NCBI GenBank assembly: GCA_015064415.1
Contig: SVSG01000020.1
Coordinates: 1 to 40,167 of the forward strand
DNA: 40,167 bases
From: Oscillospiraceae bacterium
GTDB lineage: Bacteria; Bacillota; Clostridia; Oscillospirales; CAG-272
Direction of reading: 5' to 3'
Within the stretch, counting starts at the first letter, position 1, and every line of letters begins with the position of its first letter. Below are positions 21,368 to 29,133 of this stretch, piece after piece. The notes beneath the pieces are model-generated. The model searched no databases and was not told where the DNA came from. It was given only the letters and a program-made list of their open reading frames with translations. A program made the position numbers and the translations under genes.

Positions 21368-22414
21368 ATGGAGCTTACCAAGATCGACAAAAATTTTGCG
21401 GTGGAGACACAAATCGACCGAACGGGTCTGCATTTTTACGACGCAGAGGAGGCGCCCTTTCGCGTTTACGGCATCAAAATGGTGGACGGCCGATATCGCC
21501 GCTTGCCCGAGGAGGTGGCGCGCGCCACCAGTGAAGGGGTGCATGTGCTGCACGCCAACACCGCAGGCGGTCGTGTACGCTTTGTGACGGACAGCCCCCG
21601 CATCGCCATTCACGCCTCTATGGACGGTCTTTATCCAAGCCCGCACTTCGCCTTTGCGGGAAAGGCGGGATTTGACGTTTACCAGAACGGTATGTACCGC
21701 AAGACCTTTATGCCCCCCGTGGACACGAAGGATGGCTTTGAAAGCGTGATCGAAACGCGCCTTACGGGCAAGGCAGAGATCCTCATTCATTTTCCGCTTT
21801 ACGCCAACGTCAAGCATCTTTACATCGGCTTGGAGGAGGGGAGCGTGCTGGAGCCCACCGCGGGCTATCCCGCAGGTGCGCCCGTGGTATTCTACGGCTC
21901 CTCGATCACACAGGGCGGATGCGCCAGCCGCCCCGGCAACTCGTATCAGAACATCCTTTCCCGCTTGCTTGACTTTGACTACGTCAACCTCGGCTTTTCG
22001 GGCGCCGCCAAGGCAGAGGATGCCATGATCGACTATATCGCGGGGCTGGAGATGTCCGCATTCGTGTACGATTACGATCACAATGCCCCCACACCCGAGT
22101 ACCTGGAGCAAACACACGAAAAAATGTTCAAGCGTATCCGTGCGGCACAGCCCGAGCTGCCGATCCTGTTGCTTTCGCGTCCTCGTTACTATCTTCTCAA
22201 CCCCGATGACGTAAGACGCCTGGAAATCATCAAACGCACCTATGAAAACGCGCTTGCCGCGGGGGATCGGAACGTATATTTCATCCCCGGCCCCGCGCTG
22301 ATGGAGGATATGAAAAACGAGGGCCTGGTGGACGATTGCCACCCCAATGACGCGGGCTTTGTCAGCATGGCGCGCGCGATGATCCCCACGATCAAGCAAA
22401 TGCTGAAAAAATAA
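21368..22414 (+). CDS. SGNH esterase with GxDLY-type N-terminal domain, second paralogue
   Basis: The product has 348 residues and is clearly homologous along its full length to the preceding gene. The N-terminal domain covers 1-165. The catalytic Ser is S179 (YGSSITQG), the block II glycine is G212 (LGFSGAA), the oxyanion Asn is N239 (DYDHNAPTP), and the dyad is Asp322/His325 (VDDCHPNDAG). The start ATG follows AGAGGAAAG. Two diverged copies suggest esters at different positions or different acyl groups. There is no signal peptide. Transcription is shared with the upstream copy and ends at 22413-22462. Confidence 0.85.
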   Translation: MELTKIDKNFAVETQIDRTGLHFYDAEEAPFRVYGIKMVDGRYRRLPEEVARATSEGVHVLHANTAGGRVRFVTDSPRIAIHASMDGLYPSPHFAFAGKAGFDVYQNGMYRKTFMPPVDTKDGFESVIETRLTGKAEILIHFPLYANVKHLYIGLEEGSVLEPTAGYPAGAPVVFYGSSITQGGCASRPGNSYQNILSRLLDFDYVNLGFSGAAKAEDAMIDYIAGLEMSAFVYDYDHNAPTPEYLEQTHEKMFKRIRAAQPELPILLLSRPRYYLLNPDDVRRLEIIKRTYENALAAGDRNVYFIPGPALMEDMKNEGLVDDCHPNDAGFVSMARAMIPTIKQMLKK

Positions 22415-22462
22415 AAAAAGAGCAATTACCCGCCAAACGGTGCGGGTAATTGCTCTTTTTTT
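22413..22462. terminator. Bidirectional terminator between SGNH and topoisomerase genes
   Basis: GAGCAATTACCCGC (22420-22433) pairs perfectly with GCGGGTAATTGCTC (22442-22455), flanked by A and T runs. It serves both convergent genes. Confidence 0.9.
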
Positions 22463-24470
22463 AAATGTCGGCGTCCTTGGCGTACTCGCTGCCGTGCTCG
22501 GCAATGAATATCTTTCTTTCTGCCAGATTGTCGCCCATCAGCACGTCGAACATATATTCGGTGCGTGCGGCATCGGCGGGGGTGACGGAGACAAGGCGGC
22601 GCGTGGCGGGGTGCATGGTGGTGAGCGACATCATGTCGGGATCGTTCTCACCAAGACCCTTGGAGCGCTGCAGGGAATACTTCTTGCCCTTGGCCTCCAG
22701 ATCGCGGATGATCTCGGCCTTTTCAAATTCGTTATAGGCGAACAGAATATCGTCCTTTGTGGTGATCTCAAAGAGGGGGGATTCGGCGATATAGACCTTT
22801 GATTCGCGAAGAAGAGTGGGAAGCAGACGGTAGAACAGCGTCAAAAGCAGCGTGCGGATCTGGAATCCGTCCTCATCTGCATCGGTACAGATGATGATCT
22901 TCGACCAGTTCAGCTTGGCAAGGTCGAACTTGTCAAGGTTGCTTTTCACCTTTCCGTCGATCTCCACGCCGCAACCGATCACGCGCAGAAGGTCCACGAT
23001 GATCTCGCTTTTGAAAATGCGCTCATAGGTGGCTTTCATGCAGTTCAGCGTCTTGCCGCGCACGGGGATGATGGCCTGATATTCGGCGTCGCGTGCCTTT
23101 TTACAGGAGGACAGCGCCGAATCACCCTCCACGATATACAGCTCGCGCACGCTTGCATCCTTGGAACGGCACCCCACAAACTTTTCCACGCGGTTGGAGA
23201 TGTTGTCGATCGAGCCGGTCAGCTTCTTTTTGAGTGTGAGACGCGTGTTTTCCGCGTGCTCGCGGCTGCGCTTGTTGGCAAGCACCTGGTTGGCGAAAAG
23301 CTCGGCCTCCATCGGGTGCTCGACAAGGTAATGGGTCAGCTGCTCCTGCAGGAAGTTGTTCAGCGCCTCGTAAATAAAGGTGTTGGTGACGGATTTTTTC
23401 GTCTGCCCCTCATAAGAGGAGATCGTCGAGAAGCTGTTGATGACAAGCAACAGGCAGTCGGCCACGTCCACGAAGGTGATCTTGGATTCGTTTTTGTTGT
23501 ATTTGCCCTTTTCCTTCAGATAGTTGTTCAATACCGCAAAAAAGGCGTTCTTCACGGCGCGGTCGGGGGAGCCGCCGTGCTCCAGATAGCTGGAGTTGTG
23601 GAAGTATTCCAGGGAGGGGCAGGTGTTGGAAACACAGAAGGAGACCTCGGCCTTCAGCTTATACTCCTCCGTGTCGCCGCGGTCGCGGCCCTGCGTTTCC
23701 ATTTGCCAGAGCACGGGTGCGGTTCTTTCGCTGCCTTCGGCCTTTTCCAGAATATAGTCGGAAATGCCGTTTTCATATAAAAAGCTTTCTTCGGTGAATT
23801 TGCCGTCCTCGCCCTCCAGTTGAAGCACGAAGGTGATGCCTGCGTTGACCACGGCCTGACGGTGCAGCGTTTCGCGGAAAAAGTCATGCGGAATGTTGAT
23901 ATCGGTAAAGACCTCAAGGTCGGGGAGCCAACGGATCACAGTACCGCGGCGACGCTCGCGGCGGTCCAGCGGGCGGCTGGTAAGCTCGGTAACGGGCTCA
24001 CCCTTCTGGAAGGAGATGGTGTGCACCTGCTCACCGTCATAGGACCACACGTCCATGTAAACGGAGGCGTACTGCGTGGCGCACGCGCCCACGCCGTTGG
24101 TGCCGAGCGAGTACTGATAGGTCGCGTTTTTCTTGTTGTTGTTATACTTGCCGCCGGCGTACAGCTCGCAGAAGATCAGCTCCCAGTTCCAGCGCTTTTC
24201 CTTGGTATTGTAGCCAAGCGGGATGCCGCGGCCTCTGTCATCCACCTGAATGGAATGGTCGCGATAGGCGGTAACGGTGATCACGTTGCCGTGTCCCTCA
24301 CGTGCCTCGTCCACAGAGTTGGAGAGAATTTCGAAAAAAGAATGCTCACAACCGTAAAGATCGTTCGAGCCGAAAATAATACTGGGGCGCTTTCTGACAC
24401 GGTCGGGACCCTTTAAGGCAGTGATCGTGTCGTTGTTATAGTCGTTGTTATAAGAGGGTGTATTTGCCAT
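22461..24470 (-). CDS. Divergent type IIA topoisomerase B subunit (GyrB/ParE-like)
   Basis: The product has 669 residues. The GHKL ATPase motifs are EILSNSVDEARE, DDRGRGIPLG and YSLGTNGVGACATQYAS. The TOPRIM domain has YIVEGDSALSS and CTDADEDGFQIRTLLL, and the C-terminal signature is LQRSKGLGENDPD. These show an active ATP-dependent subunit that would pair with a GyrA/ParC-type subunit to pass DNA through double-strand breaks. Several canonical blocks are altered (IIPVRGKTLNCMKATYERIF where PLRGKILNVEKA is usual). No A subunit gene adjoins it, which is unusual. The ATG at 24470 follows GGAGG. It is a single gene with its own promoter. Confidence 0.85.
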   Translation of the reverse strand: MANTPSYNNDYNNDTITALKGPDRVRKRPSIIFGSNDLYGCEHSFFEILSNSVDEAREGHGNVITVTAYRDHSIQVDDRGRGIPLGYNTKEKRWNWELIFCELYAGGKYNNNKKNATYQYSLGTNGVGACATQYASVYMDVWSYDGEQVHTISFQKGEPVTELTSRPLDRRERRRGTVIRWLPDLEVFTDINIPHDFFRETLHRQAVVNAGITFVLQLEGEDGKFTEESFLYENGISDYILEKAEGSERTAPVLWQMETQGRDRGDTEEYKLKAEVSFCVSNTCPSLEYFHNSSYLEHGGSPDRAVKNAFFAVLNNYLKEKGKYNKNESKITFVDVADCLLLVINSFSTISSYEGQTKKSVTNTFIYEALNNFLQEQLTHYLVEHPMEAELFANQVLANKRSREHAENTRLTLKKKLTGSIDNISNRVEKFVGCRSKDASVRELYIVEGDSALSSCKKARDAEYQAIIPVRGKTLNCMKATYERIFKSEIIVDLLRVIGCGVEIDGKVKSNLDKFDLAKLNWSKIIICTDADEDGFQIRTLLLTLFYRLLPTLLRESKVYIAESPLFEITTKDDILFAYNEFEKAEIIRDLEAKGKKYSLQRSKGLGENDPDMMSLTTMHPATRRLVSVTPADAARTEYMFDVLMGDNLAERKIFIAEHGSEYAKDADI

Positions 24471-24513
24471 TCGTTACCTCCATCTACGCATATTTTGTGT
24501 TCATCAATTTATC

Positions 24514-24542
24514 ATTATACCACATCTTGTGCTTTTTGTAAA
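24514..24542 (-). promoter_or_regulatory. Promoter of the topoisomerase gene
   Basis: On the minus strand, TTTACA (24537-24542) and TATAAT (24514-24519) have 17 bases between them, about 45 bases upstream of the ATG. Confidence 0.75.
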
Positions 24543-24592
24543 GTACTTTGTGAAGGCAAGGAAACATTTTTTAGAAAAAATTGTATATCCCC

Positions 24593-24621
24593 TTGCACCA
24601 AACGCCAAGAAGGAGTATAAT
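24593..24621 (+). promoter_or_regulatory. Promoter of the murD-peptidase-desulfurase operon
   Basis: TTGCAC (24593-24598), 17 bases and TATAAT (24616-24621) lie 38 bases before the murD ATG at 24660. No other clear promoter or terminator is seen until 32096. Confidence 0.7.
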
Positions 24622-24659
24622 ATGATAGGGATGAATTTGTTTCGTGGAGTGTGCGCGAG

Positions 24660-26033
24660 ATGAGAGAGTCCGCTTTTTCTTTGAAAGATCTGCAAAACGC
24701 TTCGGTTGCCGTGCTGGGCTTTGGGCGCGCGGGGCGCGCCGTGACCGACTATTTGCTTTCGCACGGATGCGTGCCGACCGTGTACGCCGCAGGCGGCGTT
24801 CCCGAGGCGCAAAAAGGTAATTACCCCCATAACGGTGTGAGTTTTTGCGATAAATTTCCCGAGGAGTTTGCCGAGGACGTTCTGTTCCGTTCCCCCGGGA
24901 TCCGCCCCGATCACGCGGCCATTCGCCGCGCCGTCGCCAAGGGGGCGACGCTTACGGGTGAGGTAGATTGGTTCCTTTCGCACACCCGCGCCCGTGTGAT
25001 CGGCGTGACGGGGAGCGACGGGAAGACCACGACTGCCAACCTGATCACAGCGCTTTTGCGCGAGGCGGGGCACCGCGCGGTGCTTGGCGGCAACAACGGG
25101 GATGCGCTTTTGCCGCATCTGGATACGCTTTTGGCGGAGGATTTTGCCGTGGTGGAGCTTTCCAGCTTCCAGCTGATGACCGCGCCCGCACCGGACGTGG
25201 CCGTGCTGACCAATCTCACCCCCAATCATTTGAATTGGCATACCGATTTTTGGGAATACGCAGCGGCAAAATGCCGCATTCTGGCGGGGTGCTCGCGCTT
25301 TGTGACGGACGCGGAGTGTGCGCACTCCCGCGCTGTTGGCGCGCGCACGCGCGTTCCCGTCGCGTGGTGCGCGTGTGCGCCCCCATTGCCGATCACTCCC
25401 AAAGCCGGTGACGTTTTTTTGCACACGGCGGGGGATGAGCTTGTGCTTTCGGACGGTGAAAAAGAGGTACGTATGCCCGCTTTTGCCGCCTACCGACTGC
25501 CGGGGGCGCACAACCGCAAGGATCTGCTTCTGGCGTATGGCGCCGTATATCCCTTTGTGGACACGGGCGCGCTCGTGCGCGTGGCGCAAACTTTTCGCGG
25601 TGTGGCACACCGCATGCAAACGGTGGGATGTGTTTCGGGCGTGACCTATATCGACAGCTCGATCGACACCTCACCCACCCGCACTGCGGCCACGCTTGCC
25701 GCCCTTGCGTGCGCACCCATTGTGATCGCGGGCGGTCGGGGGAAGGGCATCCCGCTTCGGCCCCTTGCCGACGCGCTGGCGCGTCATGCCAAATGTGTGG
25801 TGCTGTACGGTGAGACGGCAGAGGAAATCGAAAAGGAACTGAACGGGCGCGTGCGCTCGCACCGCACGGTGGAGTTTGCAAGGGCTTTTGCCCTTGCCGC
25901 CACGCTGGCAGGCGCGGGGGATACGGTGGTGCTTTCCCCCGGGTGCACGGCGTACGATCAATTTGATAATTTTGAAAAACGCGGCGAGTGCTTTTGCCAT
26001 CTGGTGGAGGCGCTGGCCGAAGAGAGGAGATAA
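24660..26033 (+). CDS. murD: UDP-N-acetylmuramoyl-L-alanine:D-glutamate ligase
   Basis: The 457-residue product joins D-glutamate to UDP-MurNAc-L-Ala in cytoplasmic peptidoglycan synthesis. The N-terminal Rossmann-like domain begins SVAVLGFGRAGRAVTDYLLS. The ATP loop is GVTGSDGKTTTANLI. The central domain has ELSSFQL and TNLTPNHLNWH, and the C-terminal part has IDSSIDTSPTRTAATLA and VLSPGCTAYDQFDNFEKRGE. All fit MurD better than other Mur ligases. I start at the ATG at 24660 with GGAG about 10 bases upstream; an in-frame GTG is 3 codons earlier. It lies outside the usual mur/dcw cluster and heads an operon with peptidases, which is atypical. It may be the main or a second copy. Confidence 0.9.
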   Translation: MRESAFSLKDLQNASVAVLGFGRAGRAVTDYLLSHGCVPTVYAAGGVPEAQKGNYPHNGVSFCDKFPEEFAEDVLFRSPGIRPDHAAIRRAVAKGATLTGEVDWFLSHTRARVIGVTGSDGKTTTANLITALLREAGHRAVLGGNNGDALLPHLDTLLAEDFAVVELSSFQLMTAPAPDVAVLTNLTPNHLNWHTDFWEYAAAKCRILAGCSRFVTDAECAHSRAVGARTRVPVAWCACAPPLPITPKAGDVFLHTAGDELVLSDGEKEVRMPAFAAYRLPGAHNRKDLLLAYGAVYPFVDTGALVRVAQTFRGVAHRMQTVGCVSGVTYIDSSIDTSPTRTAATLAALACAPIVIAGGRGKGIPLRPLADALARHAKCVVLYGETAEEIEKELNGRVRSHRTVEFARAFALAATLAGAGDTVVLSPGCTAYDQFDNFEKRGECFCHLVEALAEERR

Positions 26034-26037
26034 AAAA

Positions 26038-27090
26038 TTGGAGCTTCGAGAACTGATTCCTGCCATGGCGGGGCTGATGAGCATCACGGGCTATGAATGC
26101 TATGATGCGAAGGCATTGGCCGAGCTGACCGCAGGATTTGACGAGGTGCGCACCGATGCCGTCGGCAACCGCACGCTGGTGCGCCGTTGCGGACGCGAGG
26201 GGGCGCCGCGCATCCTTATCGACACGCATTTCGATGAGATCGGCATGATGGTAAGCGACGTGCTGGAGGGCGGCTTTTTGCGGGTCGTACCCGTAGGAGG
26301 GCTTGATCTGCGCACCCTGCCCGCCGCCGAGGTAAAGATCTACGGCAAAGAGGTGCTGGACGGCGTGGTCGCCTCCACCCCGCCCCACCTGCAAAAGCCG
26401 GGCGAGGAAAAAAAGCTGGTGCCCGTGGACGAGCTTCTGATCGATACGGGGTACGAAAAGGAGGAGCTTTCCGAGCTTGTCCGCATCGGCACCCCCGTGG
26501 GCTTTGCACCGCATTATCAATTTTTGGAAAACGATCGCCTTGTGGGCAAGGGGCTTGACAACAAGGCCTGCGCCGCTTGTGCCGTTTCCGCCATTTTGGA
26601 GACCCCGCGCGAGGAGCTGGCGGGCGACGTGTATCTGGTGCTTTCCGTGCACGAGGAGACAGATCCCATCGGCGGCACCGCCCCCGGTGGCTTTGCCGTT
26701 GACCCCGATTACGCCATGGTGGTGGACGTCAACCTTGCCCGCACGCCCGACACCAAAAAGCGTGACACCATCGTGATGGGCAAGGGCCCGTCGATCACGC
26801 GCAGCTCTGCGGGGGACAGGCAACTGACTAAGCTGGTTGAGGAGGCCGCCACAAGGGCGGGCATCCCCTGGCAGGTCAGCGTGGCCGCGATGAATATGGG
26901 CACCAACGCCCCCGCCTTGCATCTGGTGCGACACGGCATCCCTCTTGTGGACGTCGGCGTGCCGCTTCGCGCCATGCACACCTTTGTGGAGATGCTGGAT
27001 ATGGCGGACGCCGCACAGCTTTGCGCCATGATCCGCCTTTTCATCACAGACAAAAACATTGCGGAGGTGTACCATGAAAAAGGGCGTTGA
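26038..27090 (+). CDS. M42-family metallopeptidase, first of three
   Basis: The product has 350 residues. The metal ligands of M42 aminopeptidases are visible: H64 and D66 (DTHFDEIG), D174 (GLDNKA), E206-E207 (VHEETDP), D230 (VDVN) and H295 (NAPALHL). Family members are cytoplasmic Co/Zn aminopeptidases or endoglucanase-like FrvX proteins. The start is a TTG at 26038, 4 bases after the murD stop, with GAGGAG well placed inside murD. The next ATG is 9 codons later. It overlaps the second M42 gene by 17 bases. Its substrate is unknown; the murD context might suggest peptides from cell-wall turnover, but this is speculative. Confidence 0.85.
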   Translation: MELRELIPAMAGLMSITGYECYDAKALAELTAGFDEVRTDAVGNRTLVRRCGREGAPRILIDTHFDEIGMMVSDVLEGGFLRVVPVGGLDLRTLPAAEVKIYGKEVLDGVVASTPPHLQKPGEEKKLVPVDELLIDTGYEKEELSELVRIGTPVGFAPHYQFLENDRLVGKGLDNKACAACAVSAILETPREELAGDVYLVLSVHEETDPIGGTAPGGFAVDPDYAMVVDVNLARTPDTKKRDTIVMGKGPSITRSSAGDRQLTKLVEEAATRAGIPWQVSVAAMNMGTNAPALHLVRHGIPLVDVGVPLRAMHTFVEMLDMADAAQLCAMIRLFITDKNIAEVYHEKGR

Positions 27091-28123
27091 ACTGTTGGAA
27101 AAGCTTTGCCTTTGCTTCGGTCCCACCTCCTTTGAGGAGCCGGTGGAAAAGGCCATCCGCGAGGAGCTTTCGGGCACCCGCGCGGAATTGTATACCGACC
27201 GCATGGGCAATCTGACGGCGCATCTGAAGGGCCCCGAGGGGGCCACGCGCGTGATGCTTTGTGCGCACATGGACGAGGTCGGCTTTATGATCACCGAGAT
27301 CGACGATAACGGCTTTTTGCGCTTCGATCATGTCGGCGGCATCGACACGCGCGTGTTGTGCGGCCGTCCCGTGACGATCTATAACGGGGAAAAATATCTG
27401 CCCGGTGTGATCGCCGCCAAGGGCATCCACCTGCAAAGCGCCGAGGAACGCAAAAAGGTGCCGGACTACGACAACATGTATATCGACATCGGTGCCGATG
27501 ACCGCGAGCAGGCACAGGCGCTGGTGCAGCCGGGCGACCTTGGCACCTTCCAAACGCCCTTCGCCACCTTTGGCAAGGACGGTGCGTATATTCGCTCCAA
27601 GGCGCTGGATGACCGCCTCGGATGCGCGCTGTTGATCGAGGTGCTGCGCGAGGTGGAGCAAAAGGAGCTTCCGCTTGACCTTTGGTTCTGCTTTACCGTG
27701 CGCGAGGAGATCGGAAAGTCGGGTGCACTTGTGACCGCCAACCGCGTCGACCCCGACGTGGCCATCGTGCTGGAGACCACAGCCATTGCCGACCGCCCCG
27801 ACGTGGACGTTTCCTCCCGCGTGGCAAAGGTGGGCGCGGGCGGGGTGCTCTCGCTTCTGGATCGCGGTACCATCTATGACCGTGCGCTGGTCGATTTTGC
27901 GCTGGAAACTGCCAAAAAGCATGATATCCCCGCGCAGATCAAGCGCTACGTTGCGGGCGGAAACGATGCCGCCCACGTTCAAAGAAGTAACAGCGGCACG
28001 CGCTGTCTTGCGCTTTCGGCCGCGACGCGTTACCTGCACGCGCCCATTTCCGTGGCGGCAGTGCGCGACTATGAGGCAATGCGCGATCTGGTGCTTGCCA
28101 TGCTTAAGGATTGGAAAGGATGA
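27074..28123 (+). CDS. M42-family metallopeptidase, second of three
   Basis: The product has 349 residues. The motifs are H65 and D67 (LCAHMDEVG), KALDDRLGC, TVREEIG and LETTAIAD. At the last ligand block it reads GGNDAAHVQRS, with Gln at the position where the first copy has His. The C-terminus has the familiar CLALSAATRYLHAP. The ATG at 27074 follows GGAGG and lies 17 bases inside the first M42 gene. The end overlaps the start region of the third copy. It is more similar in pattern to the third copy than to the first. Confidence 0.85.
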   Translation: MKKGVELLEKLCLCFGPTSFEEPVEKAIREELSGTRAELYTDRMGNLTAHLKGPEGATRVMLCAHMDEVGFMITEIDDNGFLRFDHVGGIDTRVLCGRPVTIYNGEKYLPGVIAAKGIHLQSAEERKKVPDYDNMYIDIGADDREQAQALVQPGDLGTFQTPFATFGKDGAYIRSKALDDRLGCALLIEVLREVEQKELPLDLWFCFTVREEIGKSGALVTANRVDPDVAIVLETTAIADRPDVDVSSRVAKVGAGGVLSLLDRGTIYDRALVDFALETAKKHDIPAQIKRYVAGGNDAAHVQRSNSGTRCLALSAATRYLHAPISVAAVRDYEAMRDLVLAMLKDWKG

Positions 28124-28128
28124 AAGAC

Positions 28129-29133
28129 ATGTATCAAACGCTGAAAAAATTGCTGCCCTTGAACCCCTCCGTGTCGGGCAGAGAAGAATACGTGCGCGGT
28201 GTGATCGAAGGGATCATGCGCCCCCTTGTGGACGAGTGCCGCGCGGATGCGATGGGCAACCTGATCTGTGTGAAGCACGGCAAGGCGAAGGACCCCGCCA
28301 AGGTGATGCTTTGCGCCCATATGGATGAGATCGGCTTTATCGTGACCTTTATCGAGGAAAACGGTATGCTGCGCGTGGCGCCCATCGGCGGCATTTCCTA
28401 CACGGCCGCCGCCTTCTCGGAGGTTTCCTTTGAGAGCGGCTTGCGCGGTGTGCTGGTGCCCGAGGCAGGCGGCTCGCCCAAGGACGCCCCCACGGCTGAG
28501 AAGTGTGTGGTGGACATCGGTGCCGCAAGCGACAAGGAGGCCGCCCGCCGCGTGAAGGTGGGGGACTGCTGCGCCCTTTTGCCGCACGTCACCAAGCTGA
28601 ATGCAAATCGCGTAGTCGGCCGTCCGCTTGACGATCGCATCGGCTGTGCGTGTCTTGTAAAGATCGCCGAGGCGCTGACCGCCCCCGAGGATGATATTTA
28701 CTTTGTATTCTCCACGCAGGAGGAGGTCGGCTGTCGCGGTGCGCGTCCTGCCGCCTTCGGGATTGCGCCCGATCTTGCGCTCATCTATGACGTGACGGGC
28801 ACGGGCGACGCGCAGGGCGCGAAGCCGATGGCCGTCAAGCTGGGCGCAGGCGTTGCCGTGAAGATCAAGGATGCCTCTGTGATCTGTCACACGGGGCTGG
28901 TGGACGAGCTGCTGGAGACCGCCAAGCGCGAAAAGATCGCCGCGCAGTGCGAGATCCTGACCTTCGGCGGCACCGACACCTCTGCGGTGCAGATGACGGG
29001 CTACGGCTGTCGCGCGGGTGCACTCTCCATCCCTTGCCGCTATATCCATTCCGGCACGGAGATGCTGGATCTGCGTGATGCGAACGCCGCCGTGGCGCTG
29101 ACGCTGGCCTTTTTGAAGGAGAGTGTCAAATGA
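28129..29133 (+). CDS. M42-family metallopeptidase, third of three
   Basis: The product has 334 residues. The motifs are H64 and D66 (LCAHMDEIG), RPLDDRIGC, STQEEVG, YDVTGTGD, and GGTDTSAVQMTGYG with Gln in place of the last His, then IPCRYIHSG. Two starts are possible: the ATG at 28120, which overlaps the previous stop (ATGA), and the ATG at 28129, which is better spaced from AAGGA (28116-28120). I prefer the latter. The stop overlaps the start of the next gene. Three adjacent M42 paralogues suggest a tandem family with divided specificity or a mixed complex, since M42 enzymes form large tetrahedral assemblies. Confidence 0.85.
   Translation: MYQTLKKLLPLNPSVSGREEYVRGVIEGIMRPLVDECRADAMGNLICVKHGKAKDPAKVMLCAHMDEIGFIVTFIEENGMLRVAPIGGISYTAAAFSEVSFESGLRGVLVPEAGGSPKDAPTAEKCVVDIGAASDKEAARRVKVGDCCALLPHVTKLNANRVVGRPLDDRIGCACLVKIAEALTAPEDDIYFVFSTQEEVGCRGARPAAFGIAPDLALIYDVTGTGDAQGAKPMAVKLGAGVAVKIKDASVICHTGLVDELLETAKREKIAAQCEILTFGGTDTSAVQMTGYGCRAGALSIPCRYIHSGTEMLDLRDANAAVALTLAFLKESVK

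Noticed and set aside
21050-22504. 484-residue minus-strand frame opposite the SGNH pair
   Set aside because: It is antisense to two well-supported genes and shows no domain or ribosome site. Long antisense frames are common in this GC-rich sequence; the same applies to frames opposite the dnaG/rpoD, spoIVA and M42 genes.
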